A DNA stretch of 49,726 nt from Desulfobacterales bacterium. GTDB taxonomy: Bacteria > Desulfobacterota > Desulfobacteria > Desulfobacterales > JAHDSC01. Of the stretch, positions 26,620-34,673 are shown piece by piece. The stretch is taken from positions 1 through 49,726 of the forward strand of contig JAFGES010000117.1 of NCBI GenBank assembly GCA_016931455.1. Reading direction: 5' to 3'. Position 1 is the first letter of the stretch. Each line of letters opens with the position of its first letter. Under the pieces are notes generated by a model. The model ran no database searches. It had not been told where the DNA came from and was given only the letters and a program-made list of their open reading frames with translations. Position numbers and translations under genes: made by a program.

Positions 26620-27012
26620 TTAGACCCCCATGGTTTTAACGTTAAAATCTTGAGCAACTTTTTTCAGCTTTTGATCCAACGTCAATAGCGGTGCTTTATG
26701 CCTGATCGCACAATACAAAAAATAGGCATCATATGCATATATATTGGCTTTTTTAGATATTTTTACAGCTTGGAAAAAATCAGATTCGATATACCGAAGA
26801 GGGATACTCTTAAAAATTGATAGACCATTTTGAGCATCTTCCAGTTTCAATCTGTTTTGTTTGAACATCGCAGAAAAGGCATTGCCGATTTCCCAGGGTA
26901 TGGAGCCGGGTCCGATAAGTGTATTTCCTGTTGTAACTTCTATAATCCTGTTACGTTCAGGTTCACCGACAATAACAGCAATTATTGCCGAAGTATCAAT
27001 AACAATATCCAC
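26620..27012 (-). CDS. PIN-domain toxin (VapC-like ribonuclease)
   Basis: About 130 aa from GTG 27012, chosen because GGAGGT sits just upstream; an earlier start at 27069 would lie in the promoter. The PIN acidic residues are visible: VIDTSAIIA (first Asp), the Glu of WEIGNAFSAM, YDAYFLYCAI (Asp) and LLTLDQKL (Asp). PIN toxins cut tRNA or rRNA in one defined site. Gene order is unusual: the toxin precedes its antitoxin, whereas Phd-type antitoxins normally come first. Confidence 0.87.
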   Translation of the reverse strand: MDIVIDTSAIIAVIVGEPERNRIIEVTTGNTLIGPGSIPWEIGNAFSAMFKQNRLKLEDAQNGLSIFKSIPLRYIESDFFQAVKISKKANIYAYDAYFLYCAIRHKAPLLTLDQKLKKVAQDFNVKTMGV

Positions 27013-27034
27013 ATTTACCTCCAAAATTGATTTT

Positions 27035-27070
27035 CTTGACAATTGTACAATAGTTATTCGATTTGTCAAG
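27035..27070 (-). promoter_or_regulatory. Promoter and inverted-repeat operator of the PIN/Phd operon
   Basis: On the minus strand, TTGACA (27069-27064) and TACAAT (27047-27042) are 16 bases apart, a near-consensus sigma-70 promoter. A perfect inverted repeat CTTGACAA (27035-27042) / TTGTCAAG (27063-27070) spans it, so a bound antitoxin would cover both elements. Confidence 0.7.
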
Positions 27071-27262
27071 GTTCAAAAGGTAGAACGCCTGGAAAACTGA
27101 TGTGACACCGCACCTTGTTGGTCGGTAATGCCGATGGACTTTTTTCTTGCATGCAAATCCATACCGCAATAATAATTGTGTGGCTGTATGTAGAACTTCA
27201 TACGGAAACTTCGGCCGTTTAGTGGAAAATCGGCCGGCCGACAAATTACAAAAGGATAATAG

Positions 27263-27748
27263 TTGGAAAGAGAATTAAAAATGTGTCAGCTTCGTGATTA
27301 CAGACCGGGTGACGAAGACAGTGTATTTCAAATTGTGAAATGTGTACTTGCGGAATATGGACTCTCCACGAATTCCGAGGTTACTGATGCAGACCTCAGG
27401 GATATCCGGCAGTCTTATCTATCCAACGGCGGTGCCTTCAGAATTCTTGAGTCCGATGGACGGATTGTCGGATCCTACGGTCTGTATGCCACATCAGTTC
27501 AGTCATGTGAATTGCGTAAGATGTACCTTCTTCCGGAGCTTAGGGGACAGGGGTTTGGAAGAATAATGATGGACGATGCCGTTAGGAAAGCGAAAGCGCT
27601 GAAGTTTAAAGAGATGACCTTGGAAACCAATTCCTGCTTGCAGGAGGCTGGAGAACTCTACAAAAAATACGGATTCAAGGAGTTTGTGCCGGACCATCTG
27701 TCGGATCGATGTAACCTGGCCATGAAGAAGATGCTCTCTAATGATTAG
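27263..27748 (+). CDS. GNAT-family N-acetyltransferase
   Basis: About 161 aa (start TTG 27263 behind AAAGGA, or ATG 27281). The acetyl-CoA-binding signature is RGQGFGRIMMDDAV at about residues 93-106, preceded by LRKMYLLPE strand and the N-terminal DYRPGDEDSVFQIVKCVLAEYG helix; the C terminus has ETNSCLQEAGELYKKYGFKEF, the common GNAT end. The acceptor substrate cannot be read. It is a single gene between two toxin-antitoxin pairs, so it could be an accessory resistance or modification gene, or a cargo gene. Confidence 0.88.
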   Translation: MERELKMCQLRDYRPGDEDSVFQIVKCVLAEYGLSTNSEVTDADLRDIRQSYLSNGGAFRILESDGRIVGSYGLYATSVQSCELRKMYLLPELRGQGFGRIMMDDAVRKAKALKFKEMTLETNSCLQEAGELYKKYGFKEFVPDHLSDRCNLAMKKMLSND

Positions 27749-27840
27749 TGCTAAACGGGGAGAAAGATGTGAAAAAAATAGAGTTGGCCTGATACGCGGC
27801 TTCATCGGTAAGCCAATAAACACGTATTATAAAAAAATCA

Positions 27841-27869
27841 AAGGGGGCTAGCCTATCGGCTGCCCCCTT
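27841..27869. terminator. GC-rich hairpin, possible terminator of the GNAT gene
   Basis: AAGGGGGC-AGCC pairs with GGCT-GCCCCCTT around a TATC loop, with one bulged T. On the + strand no T run follows, but on the minus strand a T-rich run follows. It is 93 bases after the GNAT stop. Confidence 0.45.
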
Positions 27870-27975
27870 CGGCGTTTAGATTCAGGCGTTTTATTCCATT
27901 TATGAAAAACGAGGCTTCAGAAGTTGCTTTGTTTGGCTCGGCGCGTTATACGGCGTTTTGGTATGGGTAATTTAT

Positions 27976-28004
27976 TTGACAAGAAGTGTAGTGTGGATTA
28001 AAAT
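27976..28004 (+). promoter_or_regulatory. Promoter of the MazEF-like operon
   Basis: TTGACA (27976-27981) and TAAAAT (27999-28004) are 17 bases apart, close to the sigma-70 consensus, with the start site expected about 25 bases before the antitoxin ATG. Confidence 0.7.
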
Positions 28005-28035
28005 AGCTATTATTATCCATAAAATGAGGTATAAT

Positions 28036-28269
28036 ATGAAAACAGTCCAAATGACTCTTGATGAAGATCTTGTCAAAGAAGTTGACCGTGTTTCAAAGGA
28101 TCTTCACACAACTCGTTCCGCGTTTACGCGAAAAGCACTTCGGGAAGCGCTTGTCCGCTACAAACTCGATATATTGGAAATCAAGCATCGAGAGGGCTAC
28201 CAACGACACCCTGTAGCTGATGATGAGTTTTCAGTTTGGGAATCGGAACAGGATTGGGGCGACGCATGA
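28036..28269 (+). CDS. Ribbon-helix-helix antitoxin (MazE-like partner)
   Basis: About 77 aa from ATG 28036 behind GAGGT; upstream in-frame starts lack a site. The opening MKTVQMTLDEDLVKEVDRVSK then TTRSAFTRKALREALVRY is a CopG/RHH DNA-binding fold (beta strand with alternating polar residues, two helices), and the C-terminal acidic tail (residues 50-77, VADDEFSVWESEQDW) should wrap the toxin. Its stop overlaps the toxin ATG. Confidence 0.88.
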   Translation: MKTVQMTLDEDLVKEVDRVSKDLHTTRSAFTRKALREALVRYKLDILEIKHREGYQRHPVADDEFSVWESEQDWGDA

Positions 28270-28577
28270 AACAAGGTGAAATCCGTTGGTACAAGTTCCC
28301 GCGTCCGGATAAAAAAAGGCCGGTTTTGATACTGACCCGAGATTCCGCTTTGAGATATCTAGGCGAAGTGACCGTTGCCCCCATTACAACTACAGTACGC
28401 GATATACCGTCCGAAGTTTTTCTGTCAAAGGCCGATGGTATGCCCCGAGATTGCGCTATCAATTGTGACCATCTGCAAACGGTTTCAAAGAGTAAAATCG
28501 GTTCTCTGCTTATGACCTTATCTCCGTCGAAAATGATTGATGTTGGAAGCGCAATTCGATTTGCTCTCAATATTTGA
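28266..28577 (+). CDS. mazF: MazF-family endoribonuclease toxin
   Basis: About 103 aa from ATG 28266 in an ATGA overlap with the antitoxin. MazF features: the N-terminal MKQGEIRWYKFPRPDKKRPVLILTRD strand with the conserved K-R-P-V, a LGEVTVAPITTTVRDIP core, and DHLQTVSKSKIGSL with a conserved Asp/His region near residue 68, in the classic MazF/PemK order. MazF cuts single-stranded mRNA at short sequences. No RelE, HicA or other toxin features are present. Confidence 0.9.
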   Translation: MKQGEIRWYKFPRPDKKRPVLILTRDSALRYLGEVTVAPITTTVRDIPSEVFLSKADGMPRDCAINCDHLQTVSKSKIGSLLMTLSPSKMIDVGSAIRFALNI

Positions 28578-28640
28578 GGCCGACAAGCATTTGCACAACC
28601 GAGTGAGTTACCGCGGCGATTTTTTTTCGAAAGTTTGTGT

Positions 28641-31127
28641 ATGAAAAATCAACCCATCCAAAATTCGGGAACAATCATCGAATCCATCAGGGGTATCGTA
28701 GATCGCGTCACCTACCACAATCCGGATAATGGATGGTCCGTTCTGCGTGTTTTGCCTTTTGACAATCCCCATCAACAGGAAACGGTTACGGTTCATCAAA
28801 CCAAAGTTTTTGCCGGGGCCACGATGGAATTTCATGGTGCATGGACCGTTCATCCCAAATTCGGCCGTCAATTTAAAGCCGTGAAAGCCGTTGAAAGAAA
28901 GCCGGCAACAACCGCTGCAATAGAAAAATATCTTGGATCAGGACTCATCAAAGGTGTCGGTCCAAAGACCGCCAAGAAAATCGTCAAATATTTCGGCAAT
29001 GAAACAATTGAGGTATTTGAAAATGAGATCAAGCGGCTCACGGAGGTTCGTGGAATCGCTCACAAGAAATTGGTGATGATCAGTGAGGCGTGGACCGAGC
29101 ACCGGGCGATCCGAAACGTGATGATGTTTCTCCAGTCTCACGGCATCAGCACCCTCTTTGCCGTTCGGATTTACAAAGAGTACGGCGACCATGCGATTGA
29201 ATATGTGAATGAGGATCCGTATCGACTGGCCCTGGATTTTTACGGCATCGGTTTTTTCTCGGCAGATAAAGTCGCTCTCAGCATCGGTCTTGAAAGAAAT
29301 AGTCCCCAAAGAATTAAGGCCGGTATCAGTCATGTCCTGGCCGCCGGCAGGGAATTCGGTCATTGTTACCTGACGGAATCGCAAATTGCCGCACAGGTCA
29401 ATGAACTGTTGGAATTGAAGCTTGATGACCGGATACCTGATTTCCTTGATCAAATGAAGCAAGACGGGCTTATCATGGTCCGTGAACTTAACAACCCGGA
29501 TGGGGTAACCGAATCCTGCTATTATTCCAAATCCCTTTATTTTGATGAGCTTTATGTTGCAAGGAGAATTTCCAGCACCAAGTATCCACCCCTTGTCGAC
29601 AAAGAACGGGTTGAAAACTGGATCGATCGATACTGCGAAACAAAAAACTTTTCCTTGAGCGAAGAACAGGCTGATGCTGTTAAGGGTATTGTATGCGAAA
29701 ATTTTTCTGTTCTGACCGGGGGTCCCGGCTGCGGAAAAACAACGACAACCCTTGTCGTCGTCAGATTGCTCGAGGCAATGAAACGGAAAATCCTGCTTGC
29801 CGCCCCAACGGGTCGTGCCGCTCAGCGAATGATGGATGTCATCGGCAGAGAATCCAAAACCATCCATCGCCTGCTGGAGTGGCAAATCGGCCGGTTCAAA
29901 AGAAATGAGGAATATCCCCTTGATGTGGATTTCATCATCATTGATGAATGCTCCATGCTCGATATTAGTCTGACCGCTTCGTTACTCAAAGCGATTCCAT
30001 CGGAAAGTCAGATCCTTTTTATCGGCGATCCGGACCAATTACCTTCAGTCGGTGCGGGTAATGTCCTTCGCGATATTATCGCCTCCGCAACGGTCCGCTG
30101 TTTCGAACTGAAAAAAGTCTTTCGGCAGGCACAGGAATCGCTCATCATCAAATACGCTCACCAGATCAACAAGGGTGACATGCCTTACATTGATTCTCCA
30201 TTCAAAAAGCCCGAAATATGGCAACAACAAGCGGATTGTCTGTTCATGGATTCCGATGAGGCCACGCAAGAGCAGCTCAACTTCATTGCCAAGGTCAAAA
30301 GGTTTTGTGAATTTCAGCCACCTGAACCGATCGATGCAGCTGAATCAATCACCAATCCGTACGAGTTCCGCATCGATGACGCCATTCTTCCTTACGAAAC
30401 GGAATTGACCATTCCCAAAAAATTTCAGCACGTCAACCTGGAACAACTATACCAGGCAGAAAGCAGGGTGGATGAATTGTTGACGGTTTTGAAAAAAGTC
30501 CATCCCTGGTCATCGCTGCATTACGGCCTGTCGGCAGTTGAAGTGGTCAGGAAACTTTATACTGAATGGATGCCCAAATATTTCGGGGATAAGACCGAGA
30601 TCCAGATTCTTTCACCCATGACCCGGGGTAGCCTCGGTACGGTCAGCTTGAATAAAATGATCCAGGAATCGGTCAATTCCGCTCAGAAGGGAAAAGCTCA
30701 ACTCAGTGTCGGTGAAAGAATCTTTAGAGTCGGTGATCGGGTAATTCATCGCAGGAACAATTATGATCTTAACGTGTTCAACGGCGATATCGGCACCATT
30801 CGAAGAATCGATACAGAGGAACTGAAGTTATGGGTCTCTTTTTTTCCGGACGGCCGGGTGGTCGAATATACCCAAGAGGCTGTTCCGGAACTGGATTTGG
30901 CCTACGCCATTACGATCCACAAATCACAGGGGAGTGAATTTGAAGCGGTCATTATTCCCGTCCTGACGCAGCATTTCAAGATGCTGTTTCGGAACCTGAT
31001 TTATACCGGTCTGACCCGGGCCAAAAAACTGGCTGTTTTGGTTGGAACACGCAAAGCATTGGCGATGTCCGTTAAGAATCAAGACACCAGCCGGCGGCAG
31101 ACCTTGCTGAAAGAATTACTGCAATGA
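28641..31127 (+). CDS. recD2: RecD2-like SF1B DNA helicase
   Basis: About 828 aa from ATG 28641 (a GTG two codons earlier is less likely). The N-terminal domain begins IRGIVDRVTYHNPDNGWSVLRV, followed by two helix-hairpin-helix stretches (GSGLIKGVGPKTAKKIV and LTEVRGIAHKKL), then helicase motifs: GGPGCGKTT near 360, APTGRAAQRM, DECSML near 433, and the C-terminal AITIHKSQGSEF near 757 with TGLTRAKK. RecD2 unwinds 5'-to-3' in genome repair. Between about residues 520 and 650 the protein has an extra 100 or so residues before the QILSPMTRGSLG motif. It is not operonic with the MazEF pair. Confidence 0.9.
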   Translation: MKNQPIQNSGTIIESIRGIVDRVTYHNPDNGWSVLRVLPFDNPHQQETVTVHQTKVFAGATMEFHGAWTVHPKFGRQFKAVKAVERKPATTAAIEKYLGSGLIKGVGPKTAKKIVKYFGNETIEVFENEIKRLTEVRGIAHKKLVMISEAWTEHRAIRNVMMFLQSHGISTLFAVRIYKEYGDHAIEYVNEDPYRLALDFYGIGFFSADKVALSIGLERNSPQRIKAGISHVLAAGREFGHCYLTESQIAAQVNELLELKLDDRIPDFLDQMKQDGLIMVRELNNPDGVTESCYYSKSLYFDELYVARRISSTKYPPLVDKERVENWIDRYCETKNFSLSEEQADAVKGIVCENFSVLTGGPGCGKTTTTLVVVRLLEAMKRKILLAAPTGRAAQRMMDVIGRESKTIHRLLEWQIGRFKRNEEYPLDVDFIIIDECSMLDISLTASLLKAIPSESQILFIGDPDQLPSVGAGNVLRDIIASATVRCFELKKVFRQAQESLIIKYAHQINKGDMPYIDSPFKKPEIWQQQADCLFMDSDEATQEQLNFIAKVKRFCEFQPPEPIDAAESITNPYEFRIDDAILPYETELTIPKKFQHVNLEQLYQAESRVDELLTVLKKVHPWSSLHYGLSAVEVVRKLYTEWMPKYFGDKTEIQILSPMTRGSLGTVSLNKMIQESVNSAQKGKAQLSVGERIFRVGDRVIHRRNNYDLNVFNGDIGTIRRIDTEELKLWVSFFPDGRVVEYTQEAVPELDLAYAITIHKSQGSEFEAVIIPVLTQHFKMLFRNLIYTGLTRAKKLAVLVGTRKALAMSVKNQDTSRRQTLLKELLQ

Positions 31128-31168
31128 CATCGGCTGGATTCTAAGGGGTGGCCGATAGGGCCTACAAA

Positions 31169-31699
31169 TTACCCATTTTTTCTTTGAATAGGAAAACGTA
31201 TACGTATGAGGGAAAATATTTTGGCCAAAGCGAATAAAATAAGTTCAAAGGCCAAAGAGGCGACCAATGCTAAAGCCAATCCACATATAATTGCCGCTTG
31301 ATTAAGTGGGACCATGGAGGAGTATTCCGAAAAAGTCTCTTCAAGCACATCGGGATTCGAGTGAAAAACAACATGGCATATTTTTTTTAAAAGTGATGCA
31401 TTCAGAGCCTTTAATTCAGCCTCAAAATCAAGAATTCTATAATAGATGCGTTTTATATTTTTCGCATCATCTTGAAAAACCTTATCTTGACTGGATTCAT
31501 AGTGCGTAATAAGCATTTGAACATTTCCTTCAAAATGTTTATCAGCCGTATCCTGATAACCGCTGAAATTCGTTTTGGCTTCTATATGATGAGCGCTGAT
31601 TCTCTTTACATACTGATCTATGAAATTCGGGATTTGGACTCCGAGAAGAATTCCGGAACAAAAAATGATCAATTTTCCATAATCTCTAAAAAATTTCAT
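31169..31699 (-). CDS. DUF2937-like membrane protein
   Basis: A 176-aa inner-membrane protein with an N-terminal helix (residues 9-28), a soluble helical middle (30-130, DQYVKRISAHHIEA then ADKHFEGNVQMLITHYESS) and a C-terminal membrane segment (about 135-165). The order matches DUF2937 proteins of Gram-negative bacteria, which have no known function. It stands alone on the minus strand, convergent with RecD2. Confidence 0.65.
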   Translation of the reverse strand: MKFFRDYGKLIIFCSGILLGVQIPNFIDQYVKRISAHHIEAKTNFSGYQDTADKHFEGNVQMLITHYESSQDKVFQDDAKNIKRIYYRILDFEAELKALNASLLKKICHVVFHSNPDVLEETFSEYSSMVPLNQAAIICGLALALVASLAFELILFALAKIFSLIRIRFPIQRKNG

Positions 31700-32035
31700 A
31701 ACTAGGCCTCATTTCACGAAATTCGCGCCGCCTTGATTTTCAGCTTTGCTCCTGCCGGTGATTTTTTCAATATGTGGTTCGCTATTATTCTGATGTAAAA
31801 TTTTCATATCATCATAAAAAATATTAATATTAAGTTCAATTGCTAAAAAAAAGAACAATCACTAAATGAGTTGTAAGCGGAACGGTTTTTAAGACTTTAC
31901 AAATATTGATTTTATGATTATTATCCATCTTTTTTGCGGGCTGGTTTTGAGCCCGTTTTTTTACGTATGAAGAATCAACTATCGGCTTCTTAAAAACATT
32001 TCGACAATGTATAAGGGCCTCGAAAAAGGTTTGCA
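31700..32035. other. AT-rich intergenic gap with one clear terminator
   Basis: No gene is supportable in this 336-base gap between the divergent DUF2937-like gene and prfC. Its only clear element is the hairpin and T run at 31937-31962, described separately. Positions 31700-31930 hold no ORF, so a small RNA or an attenuated prfC leader is possible. Confidence 0.5.
31937..31962 (+). terminator. Intrinsic terminator in the leader region of prfC
   Basis: CGGGCT (31937-31942) pairs with AGCCCG (31950-31955) followed by seven T bases. No + strand gene ends here, so it may end a small RNA or act as an attenuator 74 bases before prfC. Confidence 0.7.
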
Positions 32036-33622
32036 GTGAACAATAAACATAAGAAAGAAATCCAACGACGCCGCACCTTCGGCATCATCAGCCATCCGGA
32101 TGCCGGCAAGACCACCTTGACCGAGAAGCTGCTGCTGTTCGGCGGCGCCATCCGACTGGCCGGGGCGGTGAAATCGCGAAAAGCGGATAACTTTGCGGTC
32201 AGCGACTGGATGGCTATTGAGAAGGAGCGGGGAATTTCGGTCACGACTTCGGTGATGAAGTTCAACTACCGGGATTACGAGATCAATTTACTCGATACCC
32301 CGGGGCACCAAGATTTTTCAGAGGATACTTACCGGGTTTTGACGGCGGTTGACAGTGCTCTTATGGTGATTGACAATGCCAAAGGAGTGGAGGCCCAGAC
32401 CGAGAAACTGATGGAGGTGTGCCGAATGCGTAATACTCCGGTTATAACCTTTATCAACAAGCTTGACCGCGAAGGGATCGCACCACTTGATATACTATCT
32501 GATATTGAGGATAAGCTGCAGATTGAATGCACGCCGCTTTCCTGGCCCATCGGCATGGGCAAGAGCTTCAAGGGCGTCTACGATATTTACCGTCGGCACT
32601 TGCATCTTTTTACCCCCGGCCAAGATACCCGGCCGCAGGAGGGGATAGTAGTCAGCGATATAGAGGATCCTATGCTTGACAAATTACTGGGTCGCCAGGC
32701 GGATAAACTGCGAGAGGATATTGAACTGCTGGAAGGTGCAAGCAATTGTTTTGAACATCGGCAATATCTAAGAGCGAGCCAAACCCCGGTATTTTTTGGC
32801 AGTGCTATCAATAACTTCGGTGTTAAGGAACTACTGGATTCTTTTGTCGAATTAGCACCGGCTCCCGGCTCCCGCTCCGCCGTCAGCCGAACGGTCCTTC
32901 CGGAAGAGGAAACCTTTTCAGGTTTTACTTTCAAAATCCAAGCCAATATGAATCCGGCCCATCGGGATCGGATTGCATTTTTCCGTATTTGTTCGGGAAA
33001 ATTCACTCGTGGCATGAAGGTCCTTCACCATCGGCTCGGCAAAGAGGTAACGCTGGCCAATGCTACCATTTTCATGGCCCAGGATCGAAAAAATGTAGAT
33101 GAGGCTTATCCCGGTGATATTATCGGTATCCATAATCACGGCACGATTAAGATCGGTGACACGTTTACCGACAAAGAACCACTTAAATTTACAGGTATTC
33201 CCAATTTTGCCCCCGAACATTTTCGAAGGGTACGGCTCAAAAATCCGCTCAAGGCCAAACAGCTCAACAAGGGGCTGGTTCAGATGGCTGAAGAGGGGGC
33301 GGTACAGATGTTTCGTCCCATCACAAACAGCAGTTATATTCTTGGCGCAGTGGGACAGCTGCAGTTTGAGGTGACGATGGCGCGACTTAAAGCTGAATAC
33401 GGTGTAGATGCGGTCTATGAAACGGTGGATTATGCTACGGCTCGCTGGATAAGCTGTGATGACGGTAAAAAGCTTGAAGCGTTTAAAGACAAAAACCTAA
33501 ACAACATTGCCATAGATGCCGAAGGGCGGTTGGCCTACCTGGCAAACAGCGAATGGTGGCTGTCCCATACCATGGAAATTTTCCCGGATATTGCTTTTCA
33601 CAAGACCCGGGAATACCTTTGA
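32036..33622 (+). CDS. prfC: Peptide chain release factor 3
   Basis: A 528-aa GTPase, the normal size of RF3, which recycles RF1 and RF2 from ribosomes. It starts at GTG behind AAAGG. GTPase motifs are complete: [16 protein letters not shown] (G1, residues 16-31), the G2 stretch [19 protein letters not shown] (G3), and FINKLDRE (G4) with the [16 protein letters not shown] and TPVITFINK signatures. The C-terminal RF3 domains end in [18 protein letters not shown], as in the family. It stands alone. Confidence 0.97.
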   Translation: MNNKHKKEIQRRRTFGIISHPDAGKTTLTEKLLLFGGAIRLAGAVKSRKADNFAVSDWMAIEKERGISVTTSVMKFNYRDYEINLLDTPGHQDFSEDTYRVLTAVDSALMVIDNAKGVEAQTEKLMEVCRMRNTPVITFINKLDREGIAPLDILSDIEDKLQIECTPLSWPIGMGKSFKGVYDIYRRHLHLFTPGQDTRPQEGIVVSDIEDPMLDKLLGRQADKLREDIELLEGASNCFEHRQYLRASQTPVFFGSAINNFGVKELLDSFVELAPAPGSRSAVSRTVLPEEETFSGFTFKIQANMNPAHRDRIAFFRICSGKFTRGMKVLHHRLGKEVTLANATIFMAQDRKNVDEAYPGDIIGIHNHGTIKIGDTFTDKEPLKFTGIPNFAPEHFRRVRLKNPLKAKQLNKGLVQMAEEGAVQMFRPITNSSYILGAVGQLQFEVTMARLKAEYGVDAVYETVDYATARWISCDDGKKLEAFKDKNLNNIAIDAEGRLAYLANSEWWLSHTMEIFPDIAFHKTREYL

Positions 33623-33644
33623 TATTAAACCGATCAGTATTTTT

Positions 33645-33854
33645 TTAGTATTTCTTTATCGGCCTCACGTTGACGGCTTGTTTGCCCTGTGGAGTTTCCT
33701 TGATATCGAAAGTAACGGAATCATTTTCTTGGAATCCGAAATATCCAAATTCCTTAATACCTGTGTGGTGAAGAAAAATATCTTTATTCTCTGCGGTGGT
33801 AATAAAACCATATCCTTTTTTTTCGCTGTACCATTTGATGCGACCTTCGGCCAT
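33645..33854 (-). CDS. Cold-shock protein (CspA family)
   Basis: A 69-aa OB-fold RNA chaperone. RNP1 is KGYGFI near residues 13-18 and RNP2 is DIFLHHT near 26-32; the core reads MAEGRIKWYSEKKGYGF and NDSVTFDIKETPQGKQAVNV. It binds single-stranded RNA and melts mRNA secondary structure in the cold. It lies convergent with prfC and is divergent from the other cold-shock gene 480 bases away. The AAGAAAGGAGACAACA-like leader gives a strong ribosome site. Confidence 0.95.
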   Translation of the reverse strand: MAEGRIKWYSEKKGYGFITTAENKDIFLHHTGIKEFGYFGFQENDSVTFDIKETPQGKQAVNVRPIKKY

Positions 33855-34181
33855 TGTTGTCTCCTTTCTTGAAGCATTGTCCAGCTTCTCAGGAGATCAT
33901 CTTGGGATAGGGTCTAAATAAATCATTTTAGGCGAACTCCAATTCAGATTCCAGAGAGATGCACAAATTATTAGTTATGAAAATTAATGATCATAGAATA
34001 TAATATTTAGAAAGGTATGTCAAAAGCAATTTGAAATATTGAAAGCTTTAATCAAACGAACGTAATCATAATTTTTTGCCTATTTTTTTCACTTGTGACA
34101 CATTATGGGAATGAAAAGATAGAAAGTGTTTCTATAAATCTCCGGTTAAAAAAAAAATTAAAACCAAAGTAAATATTCTGC
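33855..34181. other. AT-rich gap between the two cold-shock genes
   Basis: No gene is present. This is the shared upstream region of two divergent cold-shock genes; the + strand promoter starts at 34182. The sequence is strongly AT-rich, with A/T runs near 34150-34195, and no clear minus-strand promoter could be assigned. Confidence 0.5.
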
Positions 34182-34335
34182 TTGTTTTTTTTTTGAAATC
34201 AATTATAATCTTTTTAAATAATAAGGGCCTGCCATAATGAGTGGGCCGGTTTCGTTCTGTAGGAGATAACCATTTTTCAAAGTGGCACCCTCCAGTTTGG
34301 GACCATGAAAATTTTTGGGAAAGGAGGATGTCACC
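34182..34335 (+). promoter_or_regulatory. Promoter and about 120-base leader of cold-shock gene
   Basis: TTGTTT (34182-34187) and TATAAT (34204-34209) are 16 bases apart; the start site would be near 34216, giving a 5' leader of about 120 bases. Long leaders that refold in the cold are typical for cspA-type genes. The leader ends with AAAGGAGG just before the ATG at 34336. Confidence 0.5.
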
Positions 34336-34536
34336 ATGGCTAATGGAACTGTAAAATGGTTTAATAGCAGCAAAGGCTTCGGCTTCATTGAGCAGGAGAA
34401 CGGTCCGGATGTATTTGTCCATCATTCAGCAATCAATGCGACCGGTTTTAAGTCCCTCAATGAAGGCGATCGGGTTACCTTTGACATTGAGCAAGGTCAA
34501 AAAGGCCCTGCAGCAGCAAATGTCACCGTAATCTAG
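34336..34536 (+). CDS. Cold-shock protein (CspA family)
   Basis: A 66-aa CspA-type protein from ATG 34336, chosen because AAAGGAGG is 8-15 bases upstream. It reads [18 protein letters not shown] (RNP1 KGFGFI), then VFVHHSAI (RNP2) and [20 protein letters not shown], the canonical order. It is closer to the family consensus than the minus-strand paralogue and is followed by a strong terminator. Confidence 0.96.
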   Translation: MANGTVKWFNSSKGFGFIEQENGPDVFVHHSAINATGFKSLNEGDRVTFDIEQGQKGPAAANVTVI

Positions 34537-34555
34537 CTTTCTGTTTCTGTGCAAT

Positions 34556-34600
34556 AAAAAGGGGCACTCTCTCAAAATCTGAGAGGGTGCCCCTTTTATT
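34556..34600 (+). terminator. Strong intrinsic terminator of the cold-shock gene
   Basis: AAAAGGGGCAC-TCTCTCA and TGAGAGG-GTGCCCCTTTT form an 18 base-pair stem around AAATC, with a T-rich tail. It ends the cold-shock transcript and may also serve the methyltransferase gene on the other strand. Confidence 0.9.
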
Positions 34601-34673
34601 TTAATCCGGTACGAAGGCTTCATAACTGAAATGAAAATGCAAACCGAAAACCGATATATGATCGATTTGTTCG

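Noticed and set aside
28938-29885. A 315-codon minus-strand frame inside recD2
   Set aside because: Antisense to conserved RecD2 helicase motifs; no domain and no ribosome site.
34315-34335. An extended N terminus for the + strand cold-shock protein
   Set aside because: The added codons cover the AAAGGAGG ribosome site, and family members begin at MANGTVKWF.
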